A stretch of 64,000 nucleotides of DNA from Hyaloscypha bicolor E (lineage: Eukaryota; Ascomycota; Leotiomycetes; Helotiales; Hyaloscyphaceae): positions 1,550,001 through 1,614,000 of the forward strand of contig NW_020194628.1 in the NCBI RefSeq assembly GCF_002865645.1, read 5' to 3'. The notes under the pieces were generated by a model. The model had not been told where the DNA came from. It searched no databases and worked only from the letters and a program-made list of their open reading frames with translations. A program made the position numbers and the translations under genes. Below are positions 42,277 through 55,097 of the stretch, one piece after another (position 1 is the stretch's first letter; the number at the start of each line of letters is the position of its first letter).

Positions 42277-44289
42277 GCAGCCAAGCGGAACGCAAACAAT
42301 ATCTTCCACTTGCAACGCACCAGAACCCAGGCACAAAAGGCCGTTACGTGTAGTAGCGAAGCACCTCCCCGTCATCGCGTTTGTAAAATTTTCCGTAAGC
42401 GTCTGTTTTTGCTGACCCAAAGAAAGAGAAACGAAATTCTGAACATATGACATGAGATGAGGATCTAATTTTAAATGGGGATAACGACCAAGTAGACCAA
42501 GGGCAAAAGTGCGATATGTCCATTCCAACCAATCTTTCGGCGTGTATTCGTCTGGAAGTTGACCACAAGAGAGAGTTCTGCAGAATGCTTCGTGGAATGC
42601 TTCGTGATCCGCTTGGTTGAATCCTTGGACCTCCTTGAGCTTCTCTCGCCATTCGAAGAAGGCCATTAACAGCGCTCCTTTACAAATCGGGGGATTGAGA
42701 GGAATTCCGCATGATGTGATCGTGTCGAGAAAGATAGCGGCAACATTAAGTATTCGACGTTTGCCAGAGAATGTAGCTTTTGGCTCCAACGCTCCTGATG
42801 CCGAGAATCCAGAAAATCGATATCCTATTGGCAAGATTCGTCGACGTTGGGACCAGTCTGGACACCACGACGGCATTCCATGTGTATTTTGATGTACAGG
42901 GAAATTGATGCTTGCACAAATGACATCGAGACGCCGGGTCGTTGTAAGCAGATAGTCTACCACATCGATATAAACTTCTCTCACCGGCTTGTTGTAATCC
43001 ACTGAAAATTGAGACCATTCGTGCTCGGGTAGAATGCCATAAAGGCCGTAAAGTCTGTCTCTTGGCTCGGCACAATTTTTCTCTTGGTGGTATAATAGGA
43101 CATCTAGCCATCCACACGAAGCCCCATCCTCTCTCAAGTCATGCAGAACAGATGGGCCGCCACAACTAAGTTGTCCAGGGTAGGTTCGACCACTTGCAGA
43201 TATTGCTGCTACACCCTTGGTATATAGAAAGGCGAGTAACAGATCCGCGTAGTGCCGTCGAAGAATATCAGAAGCAGTAACACAGATGTTCCAAGGTAAG
43301 CTGCTCGAACCACAATAAACCGTCTTATTGTTTCCGTTTAGAACTTCTTGTACCACCCATAATCTTCCCCAATATTCGCGATCAAACAAAGCAACCAACG
43401 CAGTAAAGGAGTCCCGTCGATTTGGTGATTGAATAATTGCAAGGATATTTGTCTTTGAACTTTTATGTCGATAGAGCTCGAACAACAGTTCGAGAGCCAT
43501 ATTGCTATTATCAGCTTCCGGCCCGAGCCAAATTGCTACTTCAATTGCTTGCTGGTAGATCCTTGTCATGGTTTGGACTTGCTGATTTCGTTCTTCAATG
43601 TTTCCTTGGTTGATACAAATGGCATCTGCCCACACGATAACTGGAGCAGACTTGGAGCGTAGTCTTTGGAAAGCGAGCATCAAGCTTTCGGTAACAACAA
43701 ACTCGTGCCCATCGAGGATAATGATCCGCGTATCATCCGTGTCCCCCCAAGCGTACGAGATAGCGATATACGGGCAGCGGTTGTCCAATGATACAGGGAA
43801 TAGCTCGCATCTGATGATGGATGTTATTTCGGGTAGGATACGGAGGAGACGTATTTCCTTGCGTCTTGGATCTAAGTCTTGATACCGAAAAGTCGTGTCG
43901 CCCAGTCGTCGCGGCGCAGGGCTCGAGGATCGATGCCAGGTCTGAAGTGTTGATTCATGTTCTTCGTTATTGTGAAATGATCCACGTGGGGAGAAAGATG
44001 GACGGGGTGTGTAATAGGAATTCGGCCGCAAAGGCGAAACTTGATGTCCGGATTGGCTACCCTGTAGCCTTTGTGGTGTTCGTGGTTGAGAATGATGGCG
44101 TCTCAGGAACCTGGGTCGTCCTTTTTGGCGAGTCATGCCAGCAACAGCGCTGTACGTGAGCAAATTTCCTGTAGAAATAAGTAAAAAGACGAGACTTAAC
44201 CTCAACAACATCTGAAAAGAAGGCAGAATTATAACGTTTTGATGAGGAGTTCCTGTTAAGCTACGTCTAACACTCTTCAGAGAGGTCAA
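42136..44289 (-). CDS. HET-domain (heterokaryon incompatibility) protein, intact
   Basis: HET proteins mediate non-self recognition and cell death after hyphal fusion. Single frame of 717 codons. The HET domain contains YIAISYAWGD (about residues 174-183), VWADAICINQ (219-228), RIYQQAIEVAIWLGPE and REYWGRLWVVQEV. The C-terminal half carries PRDRLYGLYGILPE and a final GDIYVDGYMGG-type segment often seen at the end of this subgroup. The start is uncertain. The first ATG (44289) gives a hydrophobic segment LLRLSLVFLLISTGNLL, unusual for HET proteins; the ATG at 44136 (MTRQKG) may be the real one. This is the only unbroken HET gene of three in the window. Its 3' end overlaps the repeat ORF tail to tail. 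Confidence 0.88.
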   Translation of the reverse strand: MTSLKSVRRSLTGTPHQNVIILPSFQMLLRLSLVFLLISTGNLLTYSAVAGMTRQKGRPRFLRRHHSQPRTPQRLQGSQSGHQVSPLRPNSYYTPRPSFSPRGSFHNNEEHESTLQTWHRSSSPAPRRLGDTTFRYQDLDPRRKEIRLLRILPEITSIIRCELFPVSLDNRCPYIAISYAWGDTDDTRIIILDGHEFVVTESLMLAFQRLRSKSAPVIVWADAICINQGNIEERNQQVQTMTRIYQQAIEVAIWLGPEADNSNMALELLFELYRHKSSKTNILAIIQSPNRRDSFTALVALFDREYWGRLWVVQEVLNGNNKTVYCGSSSLPWNICVTASDILRRHYADLLLAFLYTKGVAAISASGRTYPGQLSCGGPSVLHDLREDGASCGWLDVLLYHQEKNCAEPRDRLYGLYGILPEHEWSQFSVDYNKPVREVYIDVVDYLLTTTRRLDVICASINFPVHQNTHGMPSWCPDWSQRRRILPIGYRFSGFSASGALEPKATFSGKRRILNVAAIFLDTITSCGIPLNPPICKGALLMAFFEWREKLKEVQGFNQADHEAFHEAFCRTLSCGQLPDEYTPKDWLEWTYRTFALGLLGRYPHLKLDPHLMSYVQNFVSLSLGQQKQTLTENFTNAMTGRCFATTRNGLLCLGSGALQVEDIVCVPLGCSTPIILRRRGDGFTFIGDIYVDGYMGGKAIDDCNNGWLKVETFAIH

Positions 44290-46030
44290 TCCTTCCCGCG
44301 CTGCCCTGACAGGGCGAGCTCTCGCTGCAGGCCCATGATTCGTCCAGCTCTTTTACAAGGCGAAATATTAGACCAATCACTAATCACTAACGCCAACAAC
44401 CAACAGCCACAACCACAACAGAGTACACCTCATTAATTACTTGTCGCCAGCATTAGTGAGGCTTTCCCGTGTTCTCTCAGTCTATGATTTCTTTTATTTT
44501 CCTGTACCCCACACCCTTGAGACTAGCTCATTCAGCTGCATGATTTCAAGTCGGTTACCCTACAATGAGATATTGCGCCGCAATCAGATCACCCCGCGTT
44601 GAAGTTGCTTCAGAAATGATCCCTCGCATTAATTATTCTCTCGCGATAGAGTAATTGGCACTTAGCTTAGATTAAGTGGGAACTCTTGTAATAGCTACTT
44701 ACAAATCGTTATTACTGAGTAAGGGTGCTAGTACTTGTGAAACTCTGCAGGTTTTTATTTATTTATTTTATTGCCCAGAAAGCCCCTAATAATCATCTCC
44801 TCTTTTTCAAGGCTTACTGCGGTGTCATTAACCTCTGCCGTGTAAGCTGGAGTCCTGGTGGGATTTCTCTAATAACTTCAATCACCTTCACTGGCCCCGT
44901 CAAGCTTCTAGGACCTTGAGGAGGCATACGGATAGTTATCACAGTATTTACTATTAATTAAACGTATTTCTGAAGTCTTTAAAAATACTGACGCATTCAA
45001 AAAAATAAATAATAAAAGTCTTACTAAAAATTATCAAGAGCTCTTTGCTATTATTCACCGATGCCGAAAGCCAGGTCTTTATACAAGATAACGCAAGTCA
45101 CTTAACTACTTCTAAATACAGGTATAACTCGTTAAACTCAATTACTATTAGGATCATACAATTAATAATAATATATTAGTGCTCGTATTATAAGCCTCTT
45201 GTTCAATATAGAGGAGGATGCCGTGATTAATCTTATAGAACTATCTCGGAAAGATTACAGTCAATGGAGTAGAAGGTAATAGTAACAAAAGTTTGCTTTA
45301 GAGAAAAGTCTTATATAGGGCTCCAAGGCCTACAAAAGTAATTCCCTCCGAATACTTGTCCTGTATAGCATTGCCAATGGGTGCATTAGTACAAATATAT
45401 TCTGTGGCAGTTAAGAAAGTGTGGAAAATAAATTTGAGTACTGATACATTATCCAAAATAGCACTTAGACAGCTCCCAGGGTAGTCGTGGGTTAACCTCT
45501 CGGCGGGCGAGCTGCTCGTGTGAAAAGGGGCTTGATCGCCAGAAAAGAGACTACGCGAATAGTAAACACCAGATATCTGATAATGGGATAATGAAGCTCT
45601 GTTATGTACAGGATACAGGAATTAATAGTCGGACTTTAATTCAATGATCTCTCGTCGGCATATTTTCAATTGCAACGTTGTAGATACACGTCCATTCTAA
45701 TCCCAAGGACTATGCTCCTAGATCACGTGCACGGCTTCGGGTGGCTGAATGACCGCCAATGACGGCATACGAGTGCTGATAACAGACCAAGAACTAAGTT
45801 CTTGGTAAAGATTTTTGTCGGGTTAATGCGTAAGTGAGATTATCAGCTCCTGAAACGAAAGAACAAAGTTGATAAATCATGTGATCAGCCCCGCAAGGGC
45901 TCATTTCATTCCCTCACGAGCCCTCTTTGTGGAGACGACGATTTGAAACAAGATTAATTCACCACTATATAATCCAAAACCTCAAGTTATCCCTTCTTGC
46001 CTCCAATCATACCTTCTCAACCTGAGCCTG
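44290..46030. other. decayed AT-rich intergenic DNA
   Basis: No intact gene. The only readable trace is the possible Tc1-type relic at 45050-45280. The remainder is AT-rich with short frames. Confidence 0.4.
45050..45280 (+). pseudogene. possible Tc1/mariner transposase relic
   Basis: A frame reading LLFTDAESQVFIQDNASHLTTSK resembles the QDNA-xxHT segment around the second catalytic Asp of Tc1-type transposases. About 90 bases on, in another frame, FNIEEDAVINLIE resembles the LNPIE-xxW segment around the third acidic residue. Both are short and mutated, so this is only a possibility. Confidence 0.35.
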
Positions 46031-46545
46031 CTACTCCTTCTCAGTCCACTCATCTCCACTCCCACTCGACCCATTCTCAACATCCTTCTTAGTCTTAATA
46101 CTAACCTTAACCTTCTCCGTCTAGCCATCCAGACTCTTCGCCTTGAATACATTCAAGTATACCGGGAATGTAAACGCGATTACAAACCTAATTAACGGAA
46201 TAAAGAACGCATACTGGGTATTGCTACTAAGAGTATCTGTAATACTTCCTAATATAAGCGGGAATAAAGCTCCTCTACTAACGGCCGTAACAATGAAACT
46301 AGCTCCACGTTTGCTGTATCGTCCGAGCCTGTAAAGGGAGAGGTGAAGATAAGTAGAAAGATATAGGTCTCAAAGAAGAGTACTAGATAAATAATAGTAA
46401 TTCTAGTATATTCTTAGAGACTAATAGCTAATAATGCAAATAGGACAATACTAGAAATAAAAACTATAAGTATAAAGTGAGGCTTAATATATTTGAGAAA
46501 ACTATTAATAAGAAAGCATCTAATTACAAAATAGTTCTAAGTCAT
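46031..46545 (-). pseudogene. MFS sugar transporter C-terminal relic (FucP-like)
   Basis: Resembles the last helices of the fucose/glucose-galactose permease branch of the major facilitator superfamily. FLKYIKPHFILIVFISSIVLF is followed, after a frame change near 46330, by RYSKRGASFIVTAVSRGALFP, a helix in YAFFIPLIRFVIAFTFPVYL and FKAKSLDG. An in-frame TAG lies at 46121-46123 and the tail stop at 46031-46033. Upstream of 46340 the sequence becomes progressively AT-rich, ending in the Gypsy LTR at 46782, and the N-terminal half is not found. RIP spreading from the retroelement probably contributed to the decay. Confidence 0.6.
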
Positions 46546-46781
46546 AATTAGTAAGTTTAAGCTTATAATATATAAAGTACTAGGATATATCTAAGTAATA
46601 TAATTAATAAAGTAACTAGTATATATTACTTATATACTAATATAATAAAACTAAGTAAAGATATTATAGAAAAGAGTATATTATTATTTAAGAAGTATAT
46701 CTTTAAAATTAATATCCCTAATAAATTATTAAGCTTAATTAGTTATATTAATATTAGTAACTTTAGATAAAGGAGTCTAGA

Positions 46782-47079
46782 TATAAGGTATTTATTAGTA
46801 GGTAATAAGATAATAGAATAAATTAGTAAGTTATAAAACTATAGTATTAAATTTAGTATAAAACTAATCTCTATCCCTCCTATAAGGTCCAGGGAAGCCC
46901 TCTCTAAATAGGAGGCCCTAATAATATATATATAATTAGTAATTTATAAGCCTAATACTTATAATATAAATAGTAGTTAGTTATAAAATCAAAAGGCCTC
47001 CGATTTCCCTAATTAATACCCGTAATATCCGAGGTTCATTATATGCCCTTAAGTTATATATAACCCTATATATATTATA
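46782..47079 (-). repeat. left LTR (3' LTR in element sense), 298 bp
   Basis: Same length as the right LTR at 54307-54604 and alignable end to end. Nearly all differences are C-to-T or G-to-A in this copy. Outer flank CTAGA (46777-46781) pairs with CTGGA behind the right LTR. Confidence 0.93.
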
Positions 47080-50000
47080 ATTATATCCCCCTTCTAGAAT
47101 CTTATTTCCAAGATCTATTAATCTATCCTGGTAAATATTTAATTAATTAATTATTTAATTAAAGTAAACTTCTAGTATCTTAGGAAGTAGTTTTACTAAT
47201 ATAATCTAGATAATAGATATAAAAATTATCTAATTAGATTAGAGCTAAATAAGCGAGAAAGAAGAGTAATTATATCCCAAATATAGAAGCTAACTAGTAA
47301 TCGCAATTTCGTTTAGGATCTGAGTATTCTAATTAGCTTAATCCAAAATACTAAAGTACTATCCTATAAAATTAATACTACCTATTAGATCTCGTATTAG
47401 AATAATCTAAATAGCTATATAGAAAGAATTTAATAAATATTTATATAAGAAACCTATATAAATATTTCTAAGATCCTAGAAATTATTTATAGGCTCCTGG
47501 AAACATATATTAATTAGTTATACTAGTTTCTAATTAGGACTAGTACGAAAACTAGTAGTTAATCCAGGTAGTTTTCTATTTCTATAAAAAAACCTCTTTA
47601 TATTACTATATACTTTCTTTCTTTCTAATAACTATATATATAATAACTTTTTCTATTATTACCTTTTAGCCTCTTCTTCTATTCTTTTCCAAGCCTTCTT
47701 TAATTATTTTTAATTAATTCTATAATATCTTCTTCTAGCTTTATTATTTGCCTATATAATAATAAGTATAAAGATAACCTTATAGTCTCCTTTCCTATTA
47801 CTAATAGATACTTAAAATATTTCAAGTATTTGCTTATTAATTCCTTTACCTTATATATTATAGTACCTAGTAAGAAGAATTATAACTATTATAATAAGGG
47901 TTCTGAATCTTATATATTAGTAAGTTCTTTAGCTTTAATATCTATTAAAGCTAATACGATTTCAGATTCCTTATTACTTATTAGAGGCTTACTAGTCCTA
48001 AAAAGATACTATTATAGCCTTTAAGAAATTTCTTAAAATATATCCTAAATAATATTATACTAATAAGAATAATACTATTAATTAGGTTTTTGAAAACTAG
48101 AAAAATATTAATAAGTTTTAGAATTCTTCTTCTTATCTTAATAAGGCAAATAATAATACTATTTGGATTAGTATTCCAAAAATAAGTTTTTTCTAATATA
48201 TTTAGATATTTACTAATTCCTTAAAGAAATACTATAATATCTATCTTTAAGGTATTAACCTTATTACTAAACTTACTATTAAGATTACTAAATAGTTTAC
48301 TACTAGTATTTCAAATACTAATAATATAATACTTATAGCTATTTAGAATCTGACTTTAAAAGTTCGGGCCTTTTATAAAATATATATAGCTATTATAAGT
48401 TCCTTATTTACTTCTTTTAATATCCTTAATACTAATATTATTATAATATAACTATATCCTATTAAAAGATAAGCAGATTCCGGAAAGTATTAGCTAATTC
48501 TTTATTAAGTCCTAAATAGGGCCAGTATTTAGTATTCTTATTTTAGAAATTAGAAATTATTTATTTAAGATACCTATAGCTAGTCTATCTATAATAAACC
48601 TTTCTTAATCCTAAACCTTTTTCTAATAATTTAAATATAATTCTTATAAGCCTTAATAAAACCCTAAAAAACCTTTATAAATAAAAAATTCAGGAAAAAA
48701 GTATTTCTATTACTATTCCGGGCCTTTTCTTAACTATTTAAGTCCTCTCTTTTTTTTAAATAGCTTTTTTCTTAGTAATCTAGAATTCTTTTTAATCTTA
48801 AAAAATTATTAAAAAATAATTTCGGATTTTAAGCTATAATTTTAGTTATATAATTTCAGAAGTTCTTTAAAATTTTCAAGATTAGGAAAAATAAGTAACT
48901 AGATATTATAATCTTTAGGCCAGGCTTTCTATTTAATTAAATACTATTATTTCTTATTTCTACTATCTTATTAGTAATTAATAATAGCTTCTATTTCCTA
49001 TTCTTATTCTTTATTATTATCTACTAATTCCGGAAGTTTTCCGAAGAAATATAAATATAGCTTCTAATTCTTTTTTACTATATATTTTTTAAAGAAAGAA
49101 ATATAGAAAGTTAGATATAAATAATTATATATACTTAATAATTCTAATTTATATACCGAATTACTAATATATTTAAGGATCCTAAATAGATCTATAAATT
49201 TTGGTTTAAGCTTTCCTATTTTAAGTTTAATATTTCTTATTAATAATATTATTTAGATTCTTTTAGAATAGTATTTAGCTAATAAGTACTTATTATAATA
49301 GGTTTCTCGGTTATTTTATATATAATACTATAAATTCTTAAGCTTTCTCTATTTTATTTTAAGAATTTCTAGCCTCTTATATATAACTAATATCTTTCCT
49401 ATAATCCTGTTCTTAGGATTCTATAGAAGTTAAGAATAGTATTTATAATATATATAAAAAGATATATTCTATAAAATCTAATATTTTAAATTATTATATA
49501 TAAATTCTATAAAAAATAACTTCTTAAACTAGTTATTCTTTTAGATATTATAATAATATCTCAGGTAATATTTCAGGACCTAGTTCTGCTTTTCTATTTA
49601 ATTATTTATCTAAAGATAATAAGCTATATTTAAATATTATTTATATATTAAATAGAAATAAAAAGCAGACTAGAACTAGCTAGTAAATACTATTTCTTAA
49701 TTAGAAATAATTCTATTAGGAAAGCTAAAGATCGAGAAAATATATTCCTATATAATCTTAGTAAGCTCTAGAGAATTAATAGTCTTATAGTATATAATAT
49801 ATCTTACTATTTTAGAATACTAGTTAATAATTATAAAAATTATATTAAAATCGGGACCTTTTACCGGATTCTTATATAATAATAGACCTATAATAAAATC
49901 TATAAAGATCTTATCTTAGGGTCTCTTAGGCTATAGTAAATTACTAAATAAACTATATAATAAATATTTCTTTATTTTGATTTTCTAGCAAATATTATAT

Positions 50001-53000
50001 TTTTAATAATAATTACAAATATTTTCTTCTATATTCTCCTAATATTAGGACCTTCTAAAAAGCTCGAGAGTTTTCTCTATTCTATAGTATCTGGCTATTA
50101 AATTATTATAATAAAGCTTTATAACTTCTTAATATAAAGCGGAATTATTAAATATAATAATTCTTAAATAATATCTAAATAGGCCCGAATTATTTTTCTA
50201 GATTTCTTTTCCTTTAGTATTTTTCTTACTAAGCCTTTATTTTATAATATTTTAATATTAAGAATTATTTTTCTAAGCTATCTAGATAATATCTAGAAGG
50301 AATTTAGATAAAGGGGCTAGTACTATAGCTCTTTTAGTAATTATATATATCTATATATAGGGAATTAGATATTTATAATTATCTAATTCAAAAACTCGAA
50401 AAACTAAAAAGTCTTTAGTTCTATTAAATAATATAATTATAGATATTTCTATTACCTTAGCTATAATAGTAGAGCCTTTAAGATATTTCTCTATACCTTA
50501 CTTTTTAACTAATTCTATAATTAAGGAATCTATAAAATAATCTATCTATTTGTCTTATAATAAATATTTCTCCTTAGCTACTATAAATATAATAAGTATT
50601 AAATAATACTTATTTCAAAAAGGGAACTCTTTAGATATCTATAAAAACCTCTGAATTATAATTATAAAAGTTTCTTTTAGCTTATTCTAAAAAATCAGAA
50701 GTCAAATTATATTAATAGAACCTTTTTTATAATTAGGTCTTTTACTAGGTCCATTTACTAGGTTTGAGATACCTCTATAATAAATAATATTAAAATTATA
50801 TATTATAAGATATATTACCTAATATATTTAATAGCTCTCTAGATATTTTATTTCTATAAAATATTAGAGGTTATTATAATCTATAATAACTTTAATTATA
50901 AACCTGGACTCTTTAAAATAATAGTACTAATACTTAAAGGCTTTAGTAATTATAAGTAGCTCTCTATTATAGATACTATAATTATATTCGGTTCTGGAAA
51001 GTTTCCGGAACTAGAATACTACTAGATACTAGTATTTTTTCGGGCTATTACTAGAATTAACTTATTATAAAATAATACTAATAATTACGAATTTTAATAT
51101 AAATTTTCTTAAAAGAGTTAAAATAAACTAGAATAGATATTATAGTAAAAGCTTTTTTTAAAGTCTTAAAGCTTTTAGCCGCTTTATTTATCTATATAAA
51201 GGGACCGGATTTCCGGCCCTTTTCTATTTCTTTTAAAAGATCTATTAAGCCTATAATTACCTAAAAATAATAATAGATAAACCTATAATAGAAATTAGTA
51301 AATTTAAAAAATATTTAAATATTATAGAATAATTCTAGTTCTAGCTATTTAATAATACTATAAACCTATTTAGGATCCGTATAAATACTTTCTATTCTAA
51401 TAAGAAAGCCTAAAAATTTAATTTCCTTAATATTAAACTTATATTTACTAAATTTATAAAACAGGTTATTTTTATATAGCCTAGTAAATACCTAGTATAT
51501 ATAATTATAGTATTTATTCTTATTTCGGAAATAAATAAAGATATTATTTAAATAAATAACTATAAAATAATCCAGGAGCCCTATAAATATAGTATTAATA
51601 TATACTTGAAATATAGTATTAATATATACTTGAAATATAGCTAGTATATTAGCTAGCCTAAAAAGTATTATAAGATATTTAAAATAGCTATAATAAGTCC
51701 TAAAAGCCGTTTTTTATTTATATTTTTTATAAATTCTTATTTAATAATATATATTTTTAAGATCTAGCTTTATAAAAATCTTAGCTTTTTAAAGCTAATT
51801 AAAAGTCTTATTAATAAGAGAAAGCGGATACTAATTCTTAATTATAACTTAGTTAAATCTATAATAATTAATATAAAAATATAATTCTCTATTCTTTTTG
51901 GAAATAAAAAGAATAGGTACCTTTACTAGGCTTTTATTAAACTTTATCTAATATTTATAAAACATATCCTATAAATATAGATATAATACTTTTAGTTAGG
52001 TTTCTAATAAATTATATAAAGGCCCGTACGGAACCATACTATCTGTATTAATAAAGTATTTAATACTACTAAGATTAGGAAGTTCTGAAGCTTTATTAGA
52101 ATTAAAAACCTCTAAGAAATCTTTATATTTATTATTCCGGAAATAGATAAATATCTCTAAGGCCCCTTTCTAAAAGATATTAATTTACTATATTAAAAAC
52201 TCCTATTTAGTATTACTAGAACCATATAATAAAGCAGAGACCTAGTAACTATTATAAATATATAAAGCCTATTATCTAGGATAGTTATATTTACTTTTAG
52301 TTAAGAATAAGACTTGAGATACTAGCTTAAAATACTAGTTAAGCTTCTTATTAAATTCTTTTAGTATTAGGATCTTAATATTATTAGGCTATATAGGTAT
52401 ATATATCTATTATTTCTTAATATAGTCTATATATTATATAAGAGTTACTTTATAAAATTCCATACTAAAAACAAGGCTATAAGAGCTAATATTCTTATAT
52501 TTATAGAACCGGAACTTAAAAGAATATATCTTACTATAATTATCTATAATAAATATCTTAAGATTATAGGCTTAATAAATCTTAAATCGGTTTCTATAAA
52601 AGATTATAAATTCTTGGTTATATTTAGCTAAGGTAATAAAGTCCTAGCTTTAAGCCCAATTATTATTAAGGAAATTATAATCTGATCTAGTATTACTAAA
52701 TCTACTATATATCTCTAAGGTATTTATTTCTAGCTATATTAATTTTACTCAAATAATTATATAAAGTAATATACTTTTTTTATTATAGCTAAAATTATTA
52801 ATATTTAAGATTTAGCCTTTCCTTTTTCTTATTTCTTAGGAGGGTTTTTTCTGGAATACTTTTCTATAATAATAGTATTAACCTGCTTCTATAAATACCT
52901 TAACTCTTCTATAGTTTTAGCCTTATTAGGGTTCTACTAAGCCTATTTAGTATATTTAAAATACTTTATATTTCCTGAGAAATATTCTTTCTATTTATAA

Positions 53001-54306
53001 ATCTAATAAATTATATTTAAAGTAGAATTAGTACTTTATTAAGGCCTTAAAGGGGCCAAAATATTACCTAAGGATTTCTTATATAATTTTCAGAACTTAT
53101 TCTTCCTTTTTTAATAGCCTTATAAATTAGAATTTACTAAGTTAGGGTTTTTGGAAATAGAGTTATTCTTACTAGATTCTCCTGTTTTTACTTTTCTTAA
53201 TTTAGAATAAGTAATATACTTTATTTTCTAAGCTTTTTTAAGTTATTTAGAAATAGATATTATCTTACTTTCTAAAAAAATAAATATAAGTATCTAATAA
53301 GTCTTATAATTAGATAAAATAGTATTAAGAATCCGGACCCGGTTTCTTTTAAAATATAGGTCCTAATTAATTTCGAGATTAATTATTTGAATATATAATT
53401 TAGTAACTATCTTATTATTCTTCTAATAAAGATCTTGGAATTCCTTAAAAATATCTTATTAACGAATTTAAGATACTTGAAATATATTAGCTAAATAGGC
53501 CTTAAATTACTTCTAATAAACCTTATATAATAGTAGGCTTTACTTTATTATAATCTCCTAAGTATTATAAGGTTTATCCTTAAAAACACTTATAGTAAAG
53601 TTAATTCTAGAAAAGTATTTATTATAAATCCAAGATTAGGTCCTAAAAACCGCCTTTTAGAAAAATATAAATATTCTTTATTTTTTAAAGAACTTTCTAT
53701 AATATAAGTTAGATATCCGGATCTTAAAAAGCTTCTTTTAGTCCAAATATATCTTTAGGATATTATATAATAGCTTCTAATAAATAATATTGAGATTATT
53801 CTTAAAGCTTATTATATTAGGAAAGGAAATAGGTTCTAATCTCATTTTAGGAAGTTCTCTAGTAGAAATTACTAAGGAAAATAGGATAGACTTATAAATA
53901 GAGTTTCTATAAAATATAGTAAACTATAAGGTATTTCTAAGAATATTCTTATATTACTTCAATTATAGGATATATTAGTTAATTATATCTACTAATTCTT
54001 GCTTTTATTAGAGTACTTCGACTTTAGTATATAAGCCCTGTTCTATAGCTTAGGCGGCAGTAACTCGGGCATTAATCTCGGTATCTTAATTATTGCCGGG
54101 ATTATTTCCGTTATTATTACTGGCTCTCGGAGGCTCCTGAAAGGCCCTATTAAAAGTATTAGACGAGCCTTTGCTATTACCCGTATTAGGGTTAATCTGA
54201 TCGACTTCCTCTATAGGAATAGCTTTGGTAAGGAGTTATACATTTTGCAGATTTCGAGACATGATTACTTATCGAACTACCTCCTTTAAGGGTAGAGAGA
54301 TTAGCT

Positions 54307-54604
54307 TATAAGGTATTTATTAGTAGGTAATAAGATAATAGAATAAATTAGTGAGTTATGAAACCATAGTATTAAATTTAGTATAGAACTAATCTCTATC
54401 CCTCCTATAAGGTCCAGGGAAGCCCCCTCTAAATAGGAGGCCCCGATAACGTATATATAATTAGTGATTTATAAACCTAATACTTATAATATAAACAGTG
54501 GTTGGTTGTGAAGTCGAAGGGCCTCCGATCTCCCTGATCGACACCCGCGACATCCGAGGTTCGTCACATGCCCTTAAGTCACGTGCGACCCTATATACAT
54601 CACA
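54307..54604 (-). repeat. right LTR (5' LTR in element sense), 298 bp
   Basis: In element sense it starts TGTGATGT and ends CCTTATA. Its outer 120 bases (54480-54604) keep many CG dinucleotides, while the inner part is RIP-mutated, so mutation stopped inside this LTR. Confidence 0.93.
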
Positions 54605-55097
54605 CTGGATAAATAAGAGAGCGAGTAAGGGAAGAGAACTTAAGAGAAATCGTAATAAAGAGTAGAATTAGGAGTATATTATAAGACAGAATTCCATGTC
54701 TACTCTTATAATAACATTATTATTTAGTATTAGGATAATAAGCTCGGGAGCTTATCTTAATACTAGGGGCTTATTACGGTCCCTCTAGAGCCCGTTCTAG
54801 TTCCCCTAAATCCTTCTCGCTAAGAGTTAACGTTCTCAATAGCCACGCGACCGGGGATAAGCATATCCTAGGCAAGAAGGGTGAGTAGAGGTGAGGCGGT
54901 AGAGAGCGCATAATGGAGGCGGGTAAGGATGGGTGAGGTTAAGGTGAAGCAAGGGTGAGTAGAGCGGCGAGGTGTCACGTGCGGGGTGGCTTGGCGCACC
55001 CGCAAAGTGAGGTAAGGAATGGCGCGAAACAACAGAATATCTGACATGTTCGGAGGTCCCTAGCGCTAACTTCCTCGGGAGCTGATGTGTCCAGGTC
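54605..55097. other. flank of the retroelement
   Basis: No gene. AT-rich to 54750, then a cluster of GGGTGAG motifs (54885-54960) like that at 40430-40490, and CACGTG at 54976. Confidence 0.4.

Larger units (their letters stand above)
46782..54604 (-). mobile_element. Ty3/Gypsy LTR retrotransposon, RIP-degenerated, 7.8 kb
   Basis: Two 298-bp LTRs enclose 7.2 kb of nearly pure A/T. The 5-bp target duplication is CTGGA/CTAGA, differing by one G-to-A transition. On the minus strand a gag-like start (MSRNLQNV then a stop, followed by IPIEEVDQINPN) lies next to the right LTR at 54262. Reverse transcriptase is traceable as FIVIYLNNIFIYF near 51535-51575 (family FVDDILIYS-type, both Asp changed to Asn). 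RNase H is traceable as FIIKVIIDYNNL near 50862-50900 (family TDHKNLEYF). Every frame is full of stops. The gag-to-pol order and RT/RNase H type fit Gypsy. No coding function can remain. Confidence 0.93.

Noticed and set aside
47830..48024. 64-codon plus-strand frame inside the Gypsy element
   Set aside because: AT-rich RIP product on the antisense strand of the element; no relation to Gypsy proteins.
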